From assembly GCF_010993745.1 (NCBI RefSeq), contig NZ_WOTN01000004.1:1-64000 (forward strand): a DNA stretch of 64,000 bases, given 5' to 3'. Made by a program: the position numbers and the translations under genes. The notes beneath the pieces are model-generated. The model did no database searches, was not told the origin of the DNA, and worked only from the letters and a program-made list of their open reading frames with translations. Position 1 is the stretch's first letter; every line of letters starts with the position of its first letter. The DNA is from Fodinicola acaciae. Its GTDB lineage: Bacteria; Actinomycetota; Actinomycetes; Mycobacteriales; HKI-0501. Of this stretch, positions 51,131 through 58,954 are shown piece after piece.

Positions 51131-51329
51131 CAACTGCTCCCTTCTAGTATGCGTCCGCAGTCCTGATCTCGGTATCGGCGGCGAAGATCCTCTTGGAAGA
51201 GCGGTTTCGCGGCGAACGCCAAAGCAGGCGAACTTCAAGAGAATGCCAGCGCTGACGTGCCTGATCCGATGACGTTGGCGCCTCTTGTTGAGCCCGCGGC
51301 GTATTCCTGTGGTGAGGCGAGAATCATGC

Positions 51330-51995
51330 CTATCGAACTTTGTGCGAATGCCCAGACAAATCGCAGGTGAATCCGAGTTGGCCCGCCGCATAGCGGATGG
51401 CCAGCTCGTAGGCGCGTGAGGGTGGCACGTCAGGATCTTCCAGTGCTATCTGTACGGCCATTCCATCGAGTAGAGCTGACAGGGTCACCGCGAACTCTGC
51501 GGCGTCAACCGCTGTACTGAATTCACCGCTTTCCTGCCCCGAAAGCACAGTAGACGAGATCGTTTCCCGCCACCGCTCGTCAAACTTGCGACGCACCATT
51601 GCCACACCGGGATTGCGCGGCGACAGTGCCCAGAGGTCGAGCCAGAGCAGCCACGCTGTGCTCGCCGCAGGGTCAGTGTCCGGCAGGCAGGTCATCGCGA
51701 TCAGTTCGGTGAGCCGCCCCGCGGCCGTCGGGATGGCGGCGAGCCGCTGAGTTCCCGCGGCGTACCACCCGTCCTCGGAGTACCGCAGCGCTTCGGTGAG
51801 CAGCTGGTCACGGGTCTTGAAGTAATAGATGACCAAGGCAGGCGACGCCCCTGCGTGCTCGGCGACATCGGTGATCCGAGTGTCGGCATAGCCACGCGCC
51901 ACGATTACCGCAAGCGCGGAACGCAGCAACTGTTCCCGCCTAGCCGTCGAATCCTGCGCCGTACCGCTGCGACTGTCCGCAGTTTCCTGCGCCAT
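51330..51995 (-). CDS. TetR family regulator (BetI-like)
   Basis: A 221-residue TetR protein: REQLLRSALAVIVARGYADTRITDVAEHAGASPALVIYYFKTRDQLL. The C-terminal domain (EALRYSEDGWY, LLWLDLWALSPRNPGVAMVRRKFDERWRE) fits the BetI-type TetR_C family. An upstream start (52034) is possible. A near-perfect palindrome at 52126-52145 upstream is likely its operator. Probably controls the leftward aminotransferase set. Confidence 0.9.
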   Translation of the reverse strand: MAQETADSRSGTAQDSTARREQLLRSALAVIVARGYADTRITDVAEHAGASPALVIYYFKTRDQLLTEALRYSEDGWYAAGTQRLAAIPTAAGRLTELIAMTCLPDTDPAASTAWLLWLDLWALSPRNPGVAMVRRKFDERWRETISSTVLSGQESGEFSTAVDAAEFAVTLSALLDGMAVQIALEDPDVPPSRAYELAIRYAAGQLGFTCDLSGHSHKVR

Positions 51996-52125
51996 CTGTC
52001 CTCGCAACCTGCCGCTCCGTGTCGCCAACGCCACCTAAGCCGACCTGTGTTTGACGGCACCAGACGCCTTGCCCCGGCGGCCTTGTCCAAGCTCTTGTAG
52101 TTGCCTTGCCGCCGATCATAACACC

Positions 52126-52145
52126 TTAACTGAATATTCAGTCAA
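52126..52145. promoter_or_regulatory. TetR/BetI-type operator
   Basis: ACTGAATATTCAGT is a perfect 14-base palindrome, extended by TTA/TCAA. It lies ~130 bases upstream of the BetI-like gene. The sequence resembles TTGA-n8-12-TCAA operators known for BetI. Confidence 0.6.
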
Positions 52146-52199
52146 GCAGCGGGCGGCAGCGACTACTCGGCCCGACCACCAGTGGATCAGCCCAGTTGG

Positions 52200-52507
52200 C
52201 GGTCAAATCGACGCCAACTGAGTGCCGCCCACATCGCGGCACGACACCCACCTGGGTAAGCGGCTGGTCCTTGAGCGTGAGGAGGCCAGCTCGCGCGGAA
52301 ATGTCAGCCGATAAGCGCGGCTGTCCATGCCCGCGGCCACCAGCGCGCGGCCTTCCTCGCCGGCGAGCACGTCAGCCAGCGGATCCTCGAACAAGCGATC
52401 CGAGCGGGCACTCTCGCGGGCTCGTTCAGCGGCAGTGCAGCGAGCCGTACCGGCAACCGGATCCAGGTGGACAAGCGAGCGGCCATCCGTTTCGGATGCC
52501 GCGCCAT
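52200..52507 (-). pseudogene. Methyltransferase remnant (TIGR00027/LCM-type)
   Basis: Protein-level pieces of a SAM methyltransferase: AAERARESARSDRLFEDPLADVL followed at once by ALVAAGMDSRAYRLTFP. In the family these blocks are separated by ~70-80 residues, so there is an internal deletion. The start region is in a different frame, and there is no C-terminal half. Part of a scar with the next two fragments. Confidence 0.6.
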
Positions 52508-52555
52508 GACTTTCCGTATTTTCTCATTGACGTGTCACCTTTCTAACGACGACGT

Positions 52556-52876
52556 TCAGGTGGTACGGGAATGCGGAAGGCCGGTGTTGGTTTGTCGGCT
52601 CGGCTGGTTCCGCCGGTGAGTGTCCGCGCGGATGAAGTGGATCAGGACCTGTACTGCGGTGGCACCGAACCCGCAGGTGAGCCCGATCCATACACCTGCG
52701 GCATGCCAGCCGAGCGCGTAAGCGCACAGCAGTATCGCCGGTACACCGACGCCCCAGTAGCCGACCAGGCTGGCGCGGAAGCTGGTCTTGGTGTCGCCGA
52801 GTCCGCACATGAGCCCAATGGCGATGTTCTGGCCACCTTTGGTGGCTTGCTGGGCGATGGCGATAAACAGCAGAGC
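52556..52876 (-). pseudogene. C-terminal fragment of a MATE-family transporter
   Basis: About 105 residues: LLFIAIAQQATKGGQNIAIGLMCGLGDTKTSFRASLVGYW..., then hydrophobic helices ending FIRADTHRRN. The GLGDTKTSF...GYWGVGVPA pattern is the MATE C-terminal half. The first ~10 helices are gone; the frame ends at ~52876, where the DUF5753 fragment begins on the other strand. Confidence 0.7.
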
Positions 52877-52880
52877 TGAG

Positions 52881-53411
52881 GTGGTGCCCGGTCTACTCCA
52901 GACCGGCGCCTACGCCGAGACGCTGTTTCGCGCTGGCATGCGTCACCCCGAGGACGAGGAGATCGAGAAGCTCGTCAATGTCCGACTGGAGCGGCAATCG
53001 TTGCTGACGCGGCCACGAGCGCCGCATCTGTCAGTCGTTCTCAATGAGGCCGTCATCCGTCGGCCGACCGGCGGCCCAGCCGTCATCGTCGAACAGCTCC
53101 AACACCTTTTGGACATGATGCAGCGCACCTCGGTCTCGGTGCGCATCGTGCCGTTCGATGTCGGCACTCATGCTGGTGCTGCCAGCGGCCCGTTCTCCAT
53201 CCTCAACTTCCCGATCGACCACCGAACCCAAAAACCGATCGAACCGCGCACCGCGTACGTCGAGACTCTGATTGGGTCGCTGTTCTTCAACGATCCGGAT
53301 GAGGTTCAGTCGTATCAGAACATCCGCGAAGGTCTGGAGGCGTGCGCGCTTGACCAGAAGGCATCGGCCACACTCATCACAGAAGAGATAGAAAGGCACT
53401 CCCGTGAATGA
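52881..53411 (+). pseudogene. DUF5753 regulator without its DNA-binding domain
   Basis: About 177 residues starting VVPGLLQTGAYAETLFRAG and running through LNEAVIRRPTGGPAVIVEQLQHLLDMM and NFPIDHRTQKPIEPRTAYVETLIGSLF to a normal end. The ~110-residue XRE helix-turn-helix is missing; the sequence before 52878 belongs to the MATE fragment on the other strand. Paired with an intact DUF397 gene (eight-base overlap), so it is a truncated copy of the pair at 6525-7604. Confidence 0.75.
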
Positions 53412-53619
53412 CCTGAGTGGCGCAACGTGGCGCAAGAGCACCCGCAGCAACGGCGGTGGTGGCAACTGTGTCGAGGTGAGTGACTACCTCACCGGCCACT
53501 TACTTGTCCGCGACAGCAAACTGCGCGACCAGAGTCCCATCCTGACCGTTTCGCCGACCAGCTGGGGCGCCTTCGTCATCGGCGTTCAAGCCGATCGCTT
53601 TGCGGTCGACGAGCACTAG
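53404..53619 (+). CDS. DUF397 protein
   Basis: A 71-residue protein from GTG: WRKSTRSNGGGGNCVEVSDYLTGHLLVRDSKLRDQSPILTVSPTSWGAFV. All DUF397 hallmarks are present. Overlaps the truncated DUF5753 gene. Similar in sequence to the DUF397 at 7392, including the following GC-rich hairpin. Confidence 0.9.
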   Translation: MNDLSGATWRKSTRSNGGGGNCVEVSDYLTGHLLVRDSKLRDQSPILTVSPTSWGAFVIGVQADRFAVDEH

Positions 53620-53630
53620 CAGCCCATACA

Positions 53631-53673
53631 CGCAACGGAGTGCCCCGCCAACATCGACCGGGGCGCTGTTGCG
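53631..53673 (+). terminator. Terminator after DUF397
   Basis: Near-perfect stem, CGCAACGGAGTGCCCCG / CGGGGCGCTGTTGCG, with an 11-base loop, then TTTAGG. The following 53674-53946 hold no gene. Confidence 0.7.
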
Positions 53674-53946
53674 TTTAGGCATGGCCGATTGCAGCGCGTC
53701 CCGACTCGCGAACAATCCGTAGCCTTGCGTATGCTCATTCGCGGACAAACCACGTGCTCATAGGCACGACAGCTTGTCCGGAGGGGTCTCATCTCGGTTC
53801 CACGCTGGCGGTTCGGTCTTGAGGGAGGGCCCGAGCAGCCGCCGGAGCCGAGGTGGGCACCGCTTGGTCGCACTGGCCGATCTTCCGCTGTCGCGCCGTC
53901 GTATGCAGACTGTCCCAACCTGCTTTCCAACGTTGGGAAACATGCC

Positions 53947-54285
53947 ATGCACGACAGCAACGGCCTTGAACTGCTTGACCATGATCAGTGCCTTGACCTG
54001 CTGGCTACTCAGCCAGTTGGCCGGCTCGCCACCGCAGCCCGCGGTGCCATCGTTGCCTTCGAGGTCGACGAGTACGACCAAGCCGTCGGGCACGGCTGGG
54101 GTGTGGTGGCCATCGGACCATCCGAGAAAGTCACCAACCCGACCGAGCTGGCCGCCGTCAGCAAGTTGCCACTCAGACCGTGGACTAGCATCGAGCGGCA
54201 GATCTTCATCTGCATCCGGGCGCATGTCGTGACTGGTCGCCGACTGCGGCACGCTACAACCAGCAGGCCTAATGGCCATACATAG
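53947..54285 (+). CDS. Pyridoxamine-phosphate-oxidase-like protein, internally deleted
   Basis: A 112-residue protein. LELLDHDQCLDLLATQPVGRLATAARGAIVAFEVDEYDQAVGHGWGVVAIG resembles actinobacterial flavin-binding PPOX-like proteins at both ends, but the ~45-residue middle segment (VPVNYAL...VVFRTxxGxKL), which binds flavin, is missing between GRLATAA and RGAIVAFE. It reads through in one frame with normal ends (EKVTNPTELAAV, PWTSIERQIFICIRAHVVTGRR), so it may still be translated, but flavin binding is doubtful. Confidence 0.5.
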   Translation: MHDSNGLELLDHDQCLDLLATQPVGRLATAARGAIVAFEVDEYDQAVGHGWGVVAIGPSEKVTNPTELAAVSKLPLRPWTSIERQIFICIRAHVVTGRRLRHATTSRPNGHT

Positions 54286-54293
54286 TCTGCCTG

Positions 54294-54599
54294 TTGAGTT
54301 ACGGTCAGCCGTCGTTCGGCGTAGCCGACCGCACCTTTGACCGCTGGTTCAGACCGGCCGCCAGGCTCACCCTTGACGACATGGACAGTGGTGCGACGCT
54401 TGTCGGTTGGGACCGGCTCCAACTGCCGGAACGTGTAGCCCCGCGCCGTGACTGCGCTGTGGCCCATCTCGCCGCCGACAGTACGCAACTCGCCCTCTGT
54501 GGCACCGAGCTGCTGGTACTGACACCCCAGCTGGCCTGGTGGGACATCCCTAATCCGCATCGTTGTCGGGACTGCACTCGCGTACGGCTGGCCGCCTGA
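54294..54599 (+). CDS. Small protein with C-terminal Cys pair
   Basis: A 101-residue protein from TTG. The C-terminal part, CAVAHLAADSTQLALCGTELLVLTPQL...HRCRDCTRVRLAA, fits small actinobacterial proteins with H...CG...RCxxC (zinc-ribbon-like). The start is uncertain, as no strong ribosome site is seen. The N-terminal half (SYGQPSFGVADRTFDRWFRPAARL) is not recognised. Confidence 0.45.
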   Translation: MSYGQPSFGVADRTFDRWFRPAARLTLDDMDSGATLVGWDRLQLPERVAPRRDCAVAHLAADSTQLALCGTELLVLTPQLAWWDIPNPHRCRDCTRVRLAA

Positions 54600-54740
54600 T
54601 TAGGCAATCCCGCGGTCTTCGACGCCGCGTAGGCATCTCGACGATGTCGTCCGACCATCCGGCCGAGTTGCGACCGGCAGCAGTCTCCTGACGTACGGAA
54701 TGCGCACGGTTGGTTACAATCCGCACCTAATGCTGGCACA

Positions 54741-55346
54741 ATGCCGGCTATGCGCGGGGAGCATCCATTTGACAACGATGGGATTGCTCGCCTGCTGGCT
54801 GTTCAGGCCAAAGGCCGTCGGTCACTACGCGGTGTTGGCGAAGAGTGGAACGACTGGACAGCTCGGATGTCCAGCGAGGGCCAGGCGGCTGTGCCGTGGG
54901 ACTGGTCACCGCGGCTCAACATGTACATCCAGCGCACCTGCATCGGCGCCATGGTCATGACCGACCCCGACGGCCGCAACCCGCAACGGCTGCTCATGGC
55001 CAGCGGTCGCAGCGGTGAGTTCCCGGAGGCTGTCAACGAGCTGATCGAGGCCCGCAACCTTCTGACCGTGCCGCCGGACAACGAGTGGCTCGACGCTGAG
55101 ATGCGCGGTATCCGCTACCTGAAGAAATTAGGCAAACGGCTCGGTGCCATGGGCGCGGGTTTTGACATTTGTTACGAGTGTGACGACGCCATTCGGGCCG
55201 AAGGCATCGTGCCGAGCACGCTGACAAAACGCCAGCGCGAGACCAACCAATTGCCGACACGCAAGCGTCAACCACCGCCACCAGACCTGCGTCCGCCGTA
55301 TGATCCACCACCACGCCCGTCCGGAGGACCAAAGCATGGCCGCTAA
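54741..55346 (+). CDS. Hypothetical protein
   Basis: A 201-residue protein. The central part (GIARLLAVQAKGRRSLRGVGEEWNDWTARM) is helical; later GFDICYECDDAIRAEG carries a CxxC. The last ~35 residues are a Pro-rich tail (PPPPDLRPPYDPPPRPSGG). The family is not recognised. The stop overlaps the next gene's ATG by 11 bases. Confidence 0.5.
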   Translation: MPAMRGEHPFDNDGIARLLAVQAKGRRSLRGVGEEWNDWTARMSSEGQAAVPWDWSPRLNMYIQRTCIGAMVMTDPDGRNPQRLLMASGRSGEFPEAVNELIEARNLLTVPPDNEWLDAEMRGIRYLKKLGKRLGAMGAGFDICYECDDAIRAEGIVPSTLTKRQRETNQLPTRKRQPPPPDLRPPYDPPPRPSGGPKHGR

Positions 55347-55770
55347 CCGACTGAAGCTGCTGTCGAAGGAGTTGTACGAGCAGTTGGCCGCTGCTGACGA
55401 CGCCATCTGCCGGCGCGTCGCCGCGGTAGTCGTCGACCTGGCCATGGACACGGCGGCCGTCACCACCGGCCGCGAGGAGGCGACGGCCGCGCTCAACGCT
55501 GGACAGTACGGCGACAGCGAACTGCGGCAGTGGTTGCTCAAGGCCAGCAAAGACGCGGCCATGGCCAGCCACGAAGCCGAAGAACTGGATGGCAACCGCG
55601 CCGAAGCCGAACGGACGTGGAAGCTGGCGCGGGCGTACGAAACGGCCTACCAAGCCCTCGCCGCTGACGCGACGCATGCCGCTGGTGAGGCCCTTTACGA
55701 AGTAGCTGTCCTTGTTGGGCAAGATAGGGCTTTGGCTGTGGCTCGGCAAGTTCTAAGCGACGAATCATGA
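55336..55770 (+). CDS. Alanine-rich helical hypothetical protein
   Basis: A 144-residue protein from ATG (MAANRLKLLSKELYEQLAAADD). Entirely helical by composition, with Ala/Glu repeats (EAEELDGNRAEAERTWKLARAYETAYQALAADA). Possibly a bundle or coiled coil. Coupled to the Pro-rich protein upstream. Unrelated by eye to the 3.3-6.4 kb families, though the style is similar. Confidence 0.5.
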   Translation: MAANRLKLLSKELYEQLAAADDAICRRVAAVVVDLAMDTAAVTTGREEATAALNAGQYGDSELRQWLLKASKDAAMASHEAEELDGNRAEAERTWKLARAYETAYQALAADATHAAGEALYEVAVLVGQDRALAVARQVLSDES

Positions 55771-55848
55771 TCGCGCACCCCGTCAACGGGGACACTGGCT
55801 GCTACGCACTGATACCTAGCCGCTGCATAGGAAGGCGCTCGACGGTAC

Positions 55849-57066
55849 CTAACCGACAACTCGACCATCTTTAACGACAGCCCTTATTGATTTAAGAACA
55901 TGAATGTTCTCATGAGGGTTACCTTGCACCGCAATCATGTTCGCGCGTTTTCCGATTGTTAAAGTACCGACTTCGTCAGCAATCCCCAGCGCATTCGCGC
56001 CACCAAGTGTGAGAGCCTGCACTGCGTCGGCTGGGGCTAGTCCCATCTTAACCATTGCAATTGGTTCGTCAGCGTTTTGGCCGTGAACACGCGGTGGCAC
56101 CCCTGTGTAGTCACTCCCGCAGGCTAGAGGTATCTGACACCGCCTCGCCAGCTGGAACCCAGCCTCAATTGCGTCAATCGCCTCGGACTGCTTTCTACGG
56201 CGCCAAGTCGGAACGTTCACAAAATCCTTCTGGGTCTGCACAAAAATATCCCTGAGCGCGACCGTTGGGACCAGGATAGCGCCAGTTTTCAGAAAGAGAG
56301 TAGCTGATGCATCATCGAGATATGTTCCGTGCTCAATCGTATCGACGTTGGCGACAAGGGCAGTCATGATTCCCTTCGCTCCCTGTGCATGGGTTGCGAC
56401 TCTTCGACCAAGCCGATGTGCCTCCTCAACGAGCGCTGTCGCCTCGGAGATGGTGTAGTGACTGTCCGAGGGGTGATCACCTTCGGAGCCGACGCCACCT
56501 GTGGTGCAGAACTTGATTAGATCAGCGCCAGCCCTCACAGCGATACGGACCGCTCGACGGCATTCGTCAATACCGTCTGCGAGCATCGCACCCTCAAATT
56601 GCCGCGCTTGTTCGAGCGGCAAGTATCGGTGATCACTATGTCCACCAGTCTGGCCAATAATCGGGCCGGCCGCCAAAACATCCGGGCCTTCAATCAACCC
56701 ATCACGAATAGCCCTTGTAAGCGATAAGGCGATGTCGCTACCCACGTCTCGCACCGTTGTAAATCCGGCCCGGAGAAGCGCACGCAGATCATCGGCCGCA
56801 CGTAGCACCCTGACATCGCGACTGACTATCACGCGATCGCTCATCTCGTACGACCGGCGACCTGACAGGTGGACGTGTGCGTCAATCATGCCAGGCATAA
56901 GCGTACAGTCACCGAGGTCAATGACGTCCTTTAATGACCCTGTAAACTTTCCAGAGTCCATGTCCGAGATCACACCGTCGGTGACACAGATATAGGCGTA
57001 CGGGACGACTCTACCAGTCTCATCAATCATCCGGCGCGCAACGAACCGCTGGTCAGGCCCGGTCAT
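55849..57066 (-). CDS. Metal-dependent amidohydrolase (imidazolonepropionase-like)
   Basis: A 405-residue TIM-barrel amidohydrolase. PGMIDAHVHLSG (HxH), LIKFCTTGG (Lys), RVATHAQGAKG and VDTIEHGTYLDD (His pair), and LACGSDYTGVP (Asp) give the complete metal set of the Xaa-Pro-dipeptidase/imidazolonepropionase group. Hydrolyses cyclic or acyl amides or dipeptides. Last gene of the leftward editing-domain operon, 27 bases after the YbaK gene. Confidence 0.85.
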   Translation of the reverse strand: MTGPDQRFVARRMIDETGRVVPYAYICVTDGVISDMDSGKFTGSLKDVIDLGDCTLMPGMIDAHVHLSGRRSYEMSDRVIVSRDVRVLRAADDLRALLRAGFTTVRDVGSDIALSLTRAIRDGLIEGPDVLAAGPIIGQTGGHSDHRYLPLEQARQFEGAMLADGIDECRRAVRIAVRAGADLIKFCTTGGVGSEGDHPSDSHYTISEATALVEEAHRLGRRVATHAQGAKGIMTALVANVDTIEHGTYLDDASATLFLKTGAILVPTVALRDIFVQTQKDFVNVPTWRRRKQSEAIDAIEAGFQLARRCQIPLACGSDYTGVPPRVHGQNADEPIAMVKMGLAPADAVQALTLGGANALGIADEVGTLTIGKRANMIAVQGNPHENIHVLKSIRAVVKDGRVVG

Positions 57067-57092
57067 CGAACTCCTTCAACTTGGCGGACTGG

Positions 57093-57572
57093 TTATTCAG
57101 CTTTCGGAGGCTTTGAGTAGGAGCCCCATTCACCTTCGACTGCGTTCAAGAGGTCGCCACCAGGCATCTCAATTGAGCTGGTCAACGAACCTGCATTGAA
57201 TCGCACGAGTTCTTCCTCACCTAGATCACCGTCGACGTAAACGGGTAAGCCAAGGAGGTTGCCGAATGGTGGTACGCTCCCCTTGATGAGTCCGGTTTTC
57301 TCAAGGAGTTCTTCCTCAGTAGCGAGTCGTGCATTCTTGCAGGTCAACGTCGCCTTAACGGCCCGCCAGTCGAGTTGCCGATTGGCGGGCACGACGAAGA
57401 GCGCGTACACCTCGTTCGCCTTGACTAAAAGTGCCTTTGCTCCGCTCGATAGGGCGACACCTCGTACGCGCGCGGCGTCAGCGCTCGTTGCGACCGGCTC
57501 GTGATGACTTAGCTTGTATGCCACTCCAAGCTCCTTCAGCCGGCTCTCGATCTTCTGTGTGAGGTTGTCCAT
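57093..57572 (-). CDS. YbaK/ProX-type aminoacyl-tRNA deacylase
   Basis: A 159-residue YbaK/EbsC superfamily protein. SGAKALLVKANEVYALFVVPANRQLDW holds the catalytic-side Lys; GLIKGSVPPFGNLLGLPVYVD contains the GxxPPxG motif. These free-standing domains deacylate mischarged tRNAs, mostly tRNA-Pro (Cys or Ala) or others by branch. Here it sits next to a second editing domain, which is unusual. ATG follows AGGAGAAAGAA. Confidence 0.85.
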   Translation of the reverse strand: MDNLTQKIESRLKELGVAYKLSHHEPVATSADAARVRGVALSSGAKALLVKANEVYALFVVPANRQLDWRAVKATLTCKNARLATEEELLEKTGLIKGSVPPFGNLLGLPVYVDGDLGEEELVRFNAGSLTSSIEMPGGDLLNAVEGEWGSYSKPPKAE

Positions 57573-57581
57573 TTCTTTCTC

Positions 57582-57992
57582 CTATAGGTGAATAAATTTC
57601 TGTGACCACGGACCGACAGCGACAGCCATGTTCAATTCCTTATGCCATCCAAATGGCGTCGATGACACCTCCCAGTCTCCCGAGTCAGCCATCTTAGCGA
57701 CCAGCTCCGCCAGGAGTCGACTCGAAACCTCTGGATCAGCAAGATCCTCAGACAAGTGGGCGAAGGCGTTGAAGACCAACTGTTGCGTACCGACATTTCG
57801 CGCGATCCGCCGGATTGCCTTGACTGCCCTGTTGATCTTCGACGCGTCAGCGGTCTCGATTGAGATTAGTAACAGAAGGCAGTGGTCCCAGCTTCCAGAG
57901 CGGTTCTCATCCGCGGTAACGGGATCCGCAAACTCTAGTCGCTGCTTACACGCGAAACTAAATTCGTTGCACTCTAACGTCAGTATACGCAT
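57582..57992 (-). CDS. Free-standing archaeal-type ThrRS editing domain (tRNA-Thr_ED-like)
   Basis: A 136-residue protein starting MRILTLECNEFSFACKQ. The order of motifs matches the archaeal ThrRS N-terminal editing domain (PF08915; D-aminoacyl-tRNA-deacylase fold): ILTLEC, LLLLISIETADA, AVKAIRRIARNVGTQQLVFNAFAHLSEDLADPEVS, and STPFGWHKELNMAVAVGPWSQ. In archaea this part of ThrRS removes serine from tRNA-Thr. Free-standing bacterial copies are not something I know as common. An upstream ATG at 58040 would add a 16-residue tail. Lower GC than its neighbours. Confidence 0.75.
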   Translation of the reverse strand: MRILTLECNEFSFACKQRLEFADPVTADENRSGSWDHCLLLLISIETADASKINRAVKAIRRIARNVGTQQLVFNAFAHLSEDLADPEVSSRLLAELVAKMADSGDWEVSSTPFGWHKELNMAVAVGPWSQKFIHL

Positions 57993-58060
57993 TTCCATCA
58001 TCCATGATACCAGAAATGTTTCGTCGAATAAATTCCGCATCTACGCAGCGGCATGAGGAC

Positions 58061-58954
58061 CTAGTCTACAACGAAGTACGGGCGAACCAGCGCATTGTCG
58101 TTCAAGCTCTCAAGCTGAAGATTCAGAGGTGGCCCACTAAACGTCCCACACTTATTCGCAAGAGCGGCGGGTACATTTAGGTTTTCGTAAATTACGACCG
58201 ACGCTTCGAAGAGTTGTTGATGCACGCTGCGTTCGCGCCAATGGGCGACTGCGGCCTTTACCATCGTCCGCACGCCTCGTTTGGCTTCGATGACACTCAG
58301 CTCATTCGAAATCAAAGGCAGCTCGTCTCCGCGGAGATTCGAAATTGGATCCTCCAATTGAAAAGCGTCGATTCCCACAAACGTTAGGGCCGAGGCTTCG
58401 CCAATGAGGAATTCTATCGCGTCTGACATCAGGAATGGTGCATAGAAGTACGCATGTTCCCATGATTCAAACACTCCGTTGGTCCAGAATCTCGACAGGC
58501 CGGAGTAAAGGAGGACCCCTTTGAGGTCCGGTATGACCGCGTCAACGCTCTTGAGTGCACCTTCAAGCTCTAGGCGCGACACACCAAGACCTCTACCGAG
58601 GGCGAGGAACTCATCAAAACGTTCTAGCCTACCGCGCCGAAAGACGCCTTCGTCCGTGAACCAGTCTTGTAGGGCTTCACACCGATGTGAAAAATCGAGG
58701 ATTGCGCACGGCCCGATGAAGCGATCGATTGGTATCTGACCTACAGTCGGCCAACCGAACCGCGCACTCTCGACAAGGTGCCCAGGAAGGTCAACATGCG
58801 TCGCGGTGTTGGAATATAGATTGTCGATTCTTGACGTGATGAATAGGTGTCCATGCGAGTCACCCTCCTCGAATGACACCCTAGGTCTCTTATCGTTGGT
58901 AGCAAACGTGCAAGGGCCAACGTCGTTGACCGGGTGAGAGAGGTCATACAACAC
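58061..58954 (-). CDS. Cyclase/kynurenine-formamidase-like hydrolase (PF04199)
   Basis: A 297-residue metal hydrolase. NTATHVDLPGHL matches the HxGTHxDxPxH-like zinc motif of cyclase-family proteins (kynurenine formamidase, isatin hydrolase). Other conserved areas: VLLYSGLSRFWTN and VGIDAFQLEDP. Might open a lactam, lactone or N-formyl group. Overlaps the dioxygenase stop by 11 bases, so the two are co-translated. Confidence 0.8.
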   Translation of the reverse strand: MLYDLSHPVNDVGPCTFATNDKRPRVSFEEGDSHGHLFITSRIDNLYSNTATHVDLPGHLVESARFGWPTVGQIPIDRFIGPCAILDFSHRCEALQDWFTDEGVFRRGRLERFDEFLALGRGLGVSRLELEGALKSVDAVIPDLKGVLLYSGLSRFWTNGVFESWEHAYFYAPFLMSDAIEFLIGEASALTFVGIDAFQLEDPISNLRGDELPLISNELSVIEAKRGVRTMVKAAVAHWRERSVHQQLFEASVVIYENLNVPAALANKCGTFSGPPLNLQLESLNDNALVRPYFVVD

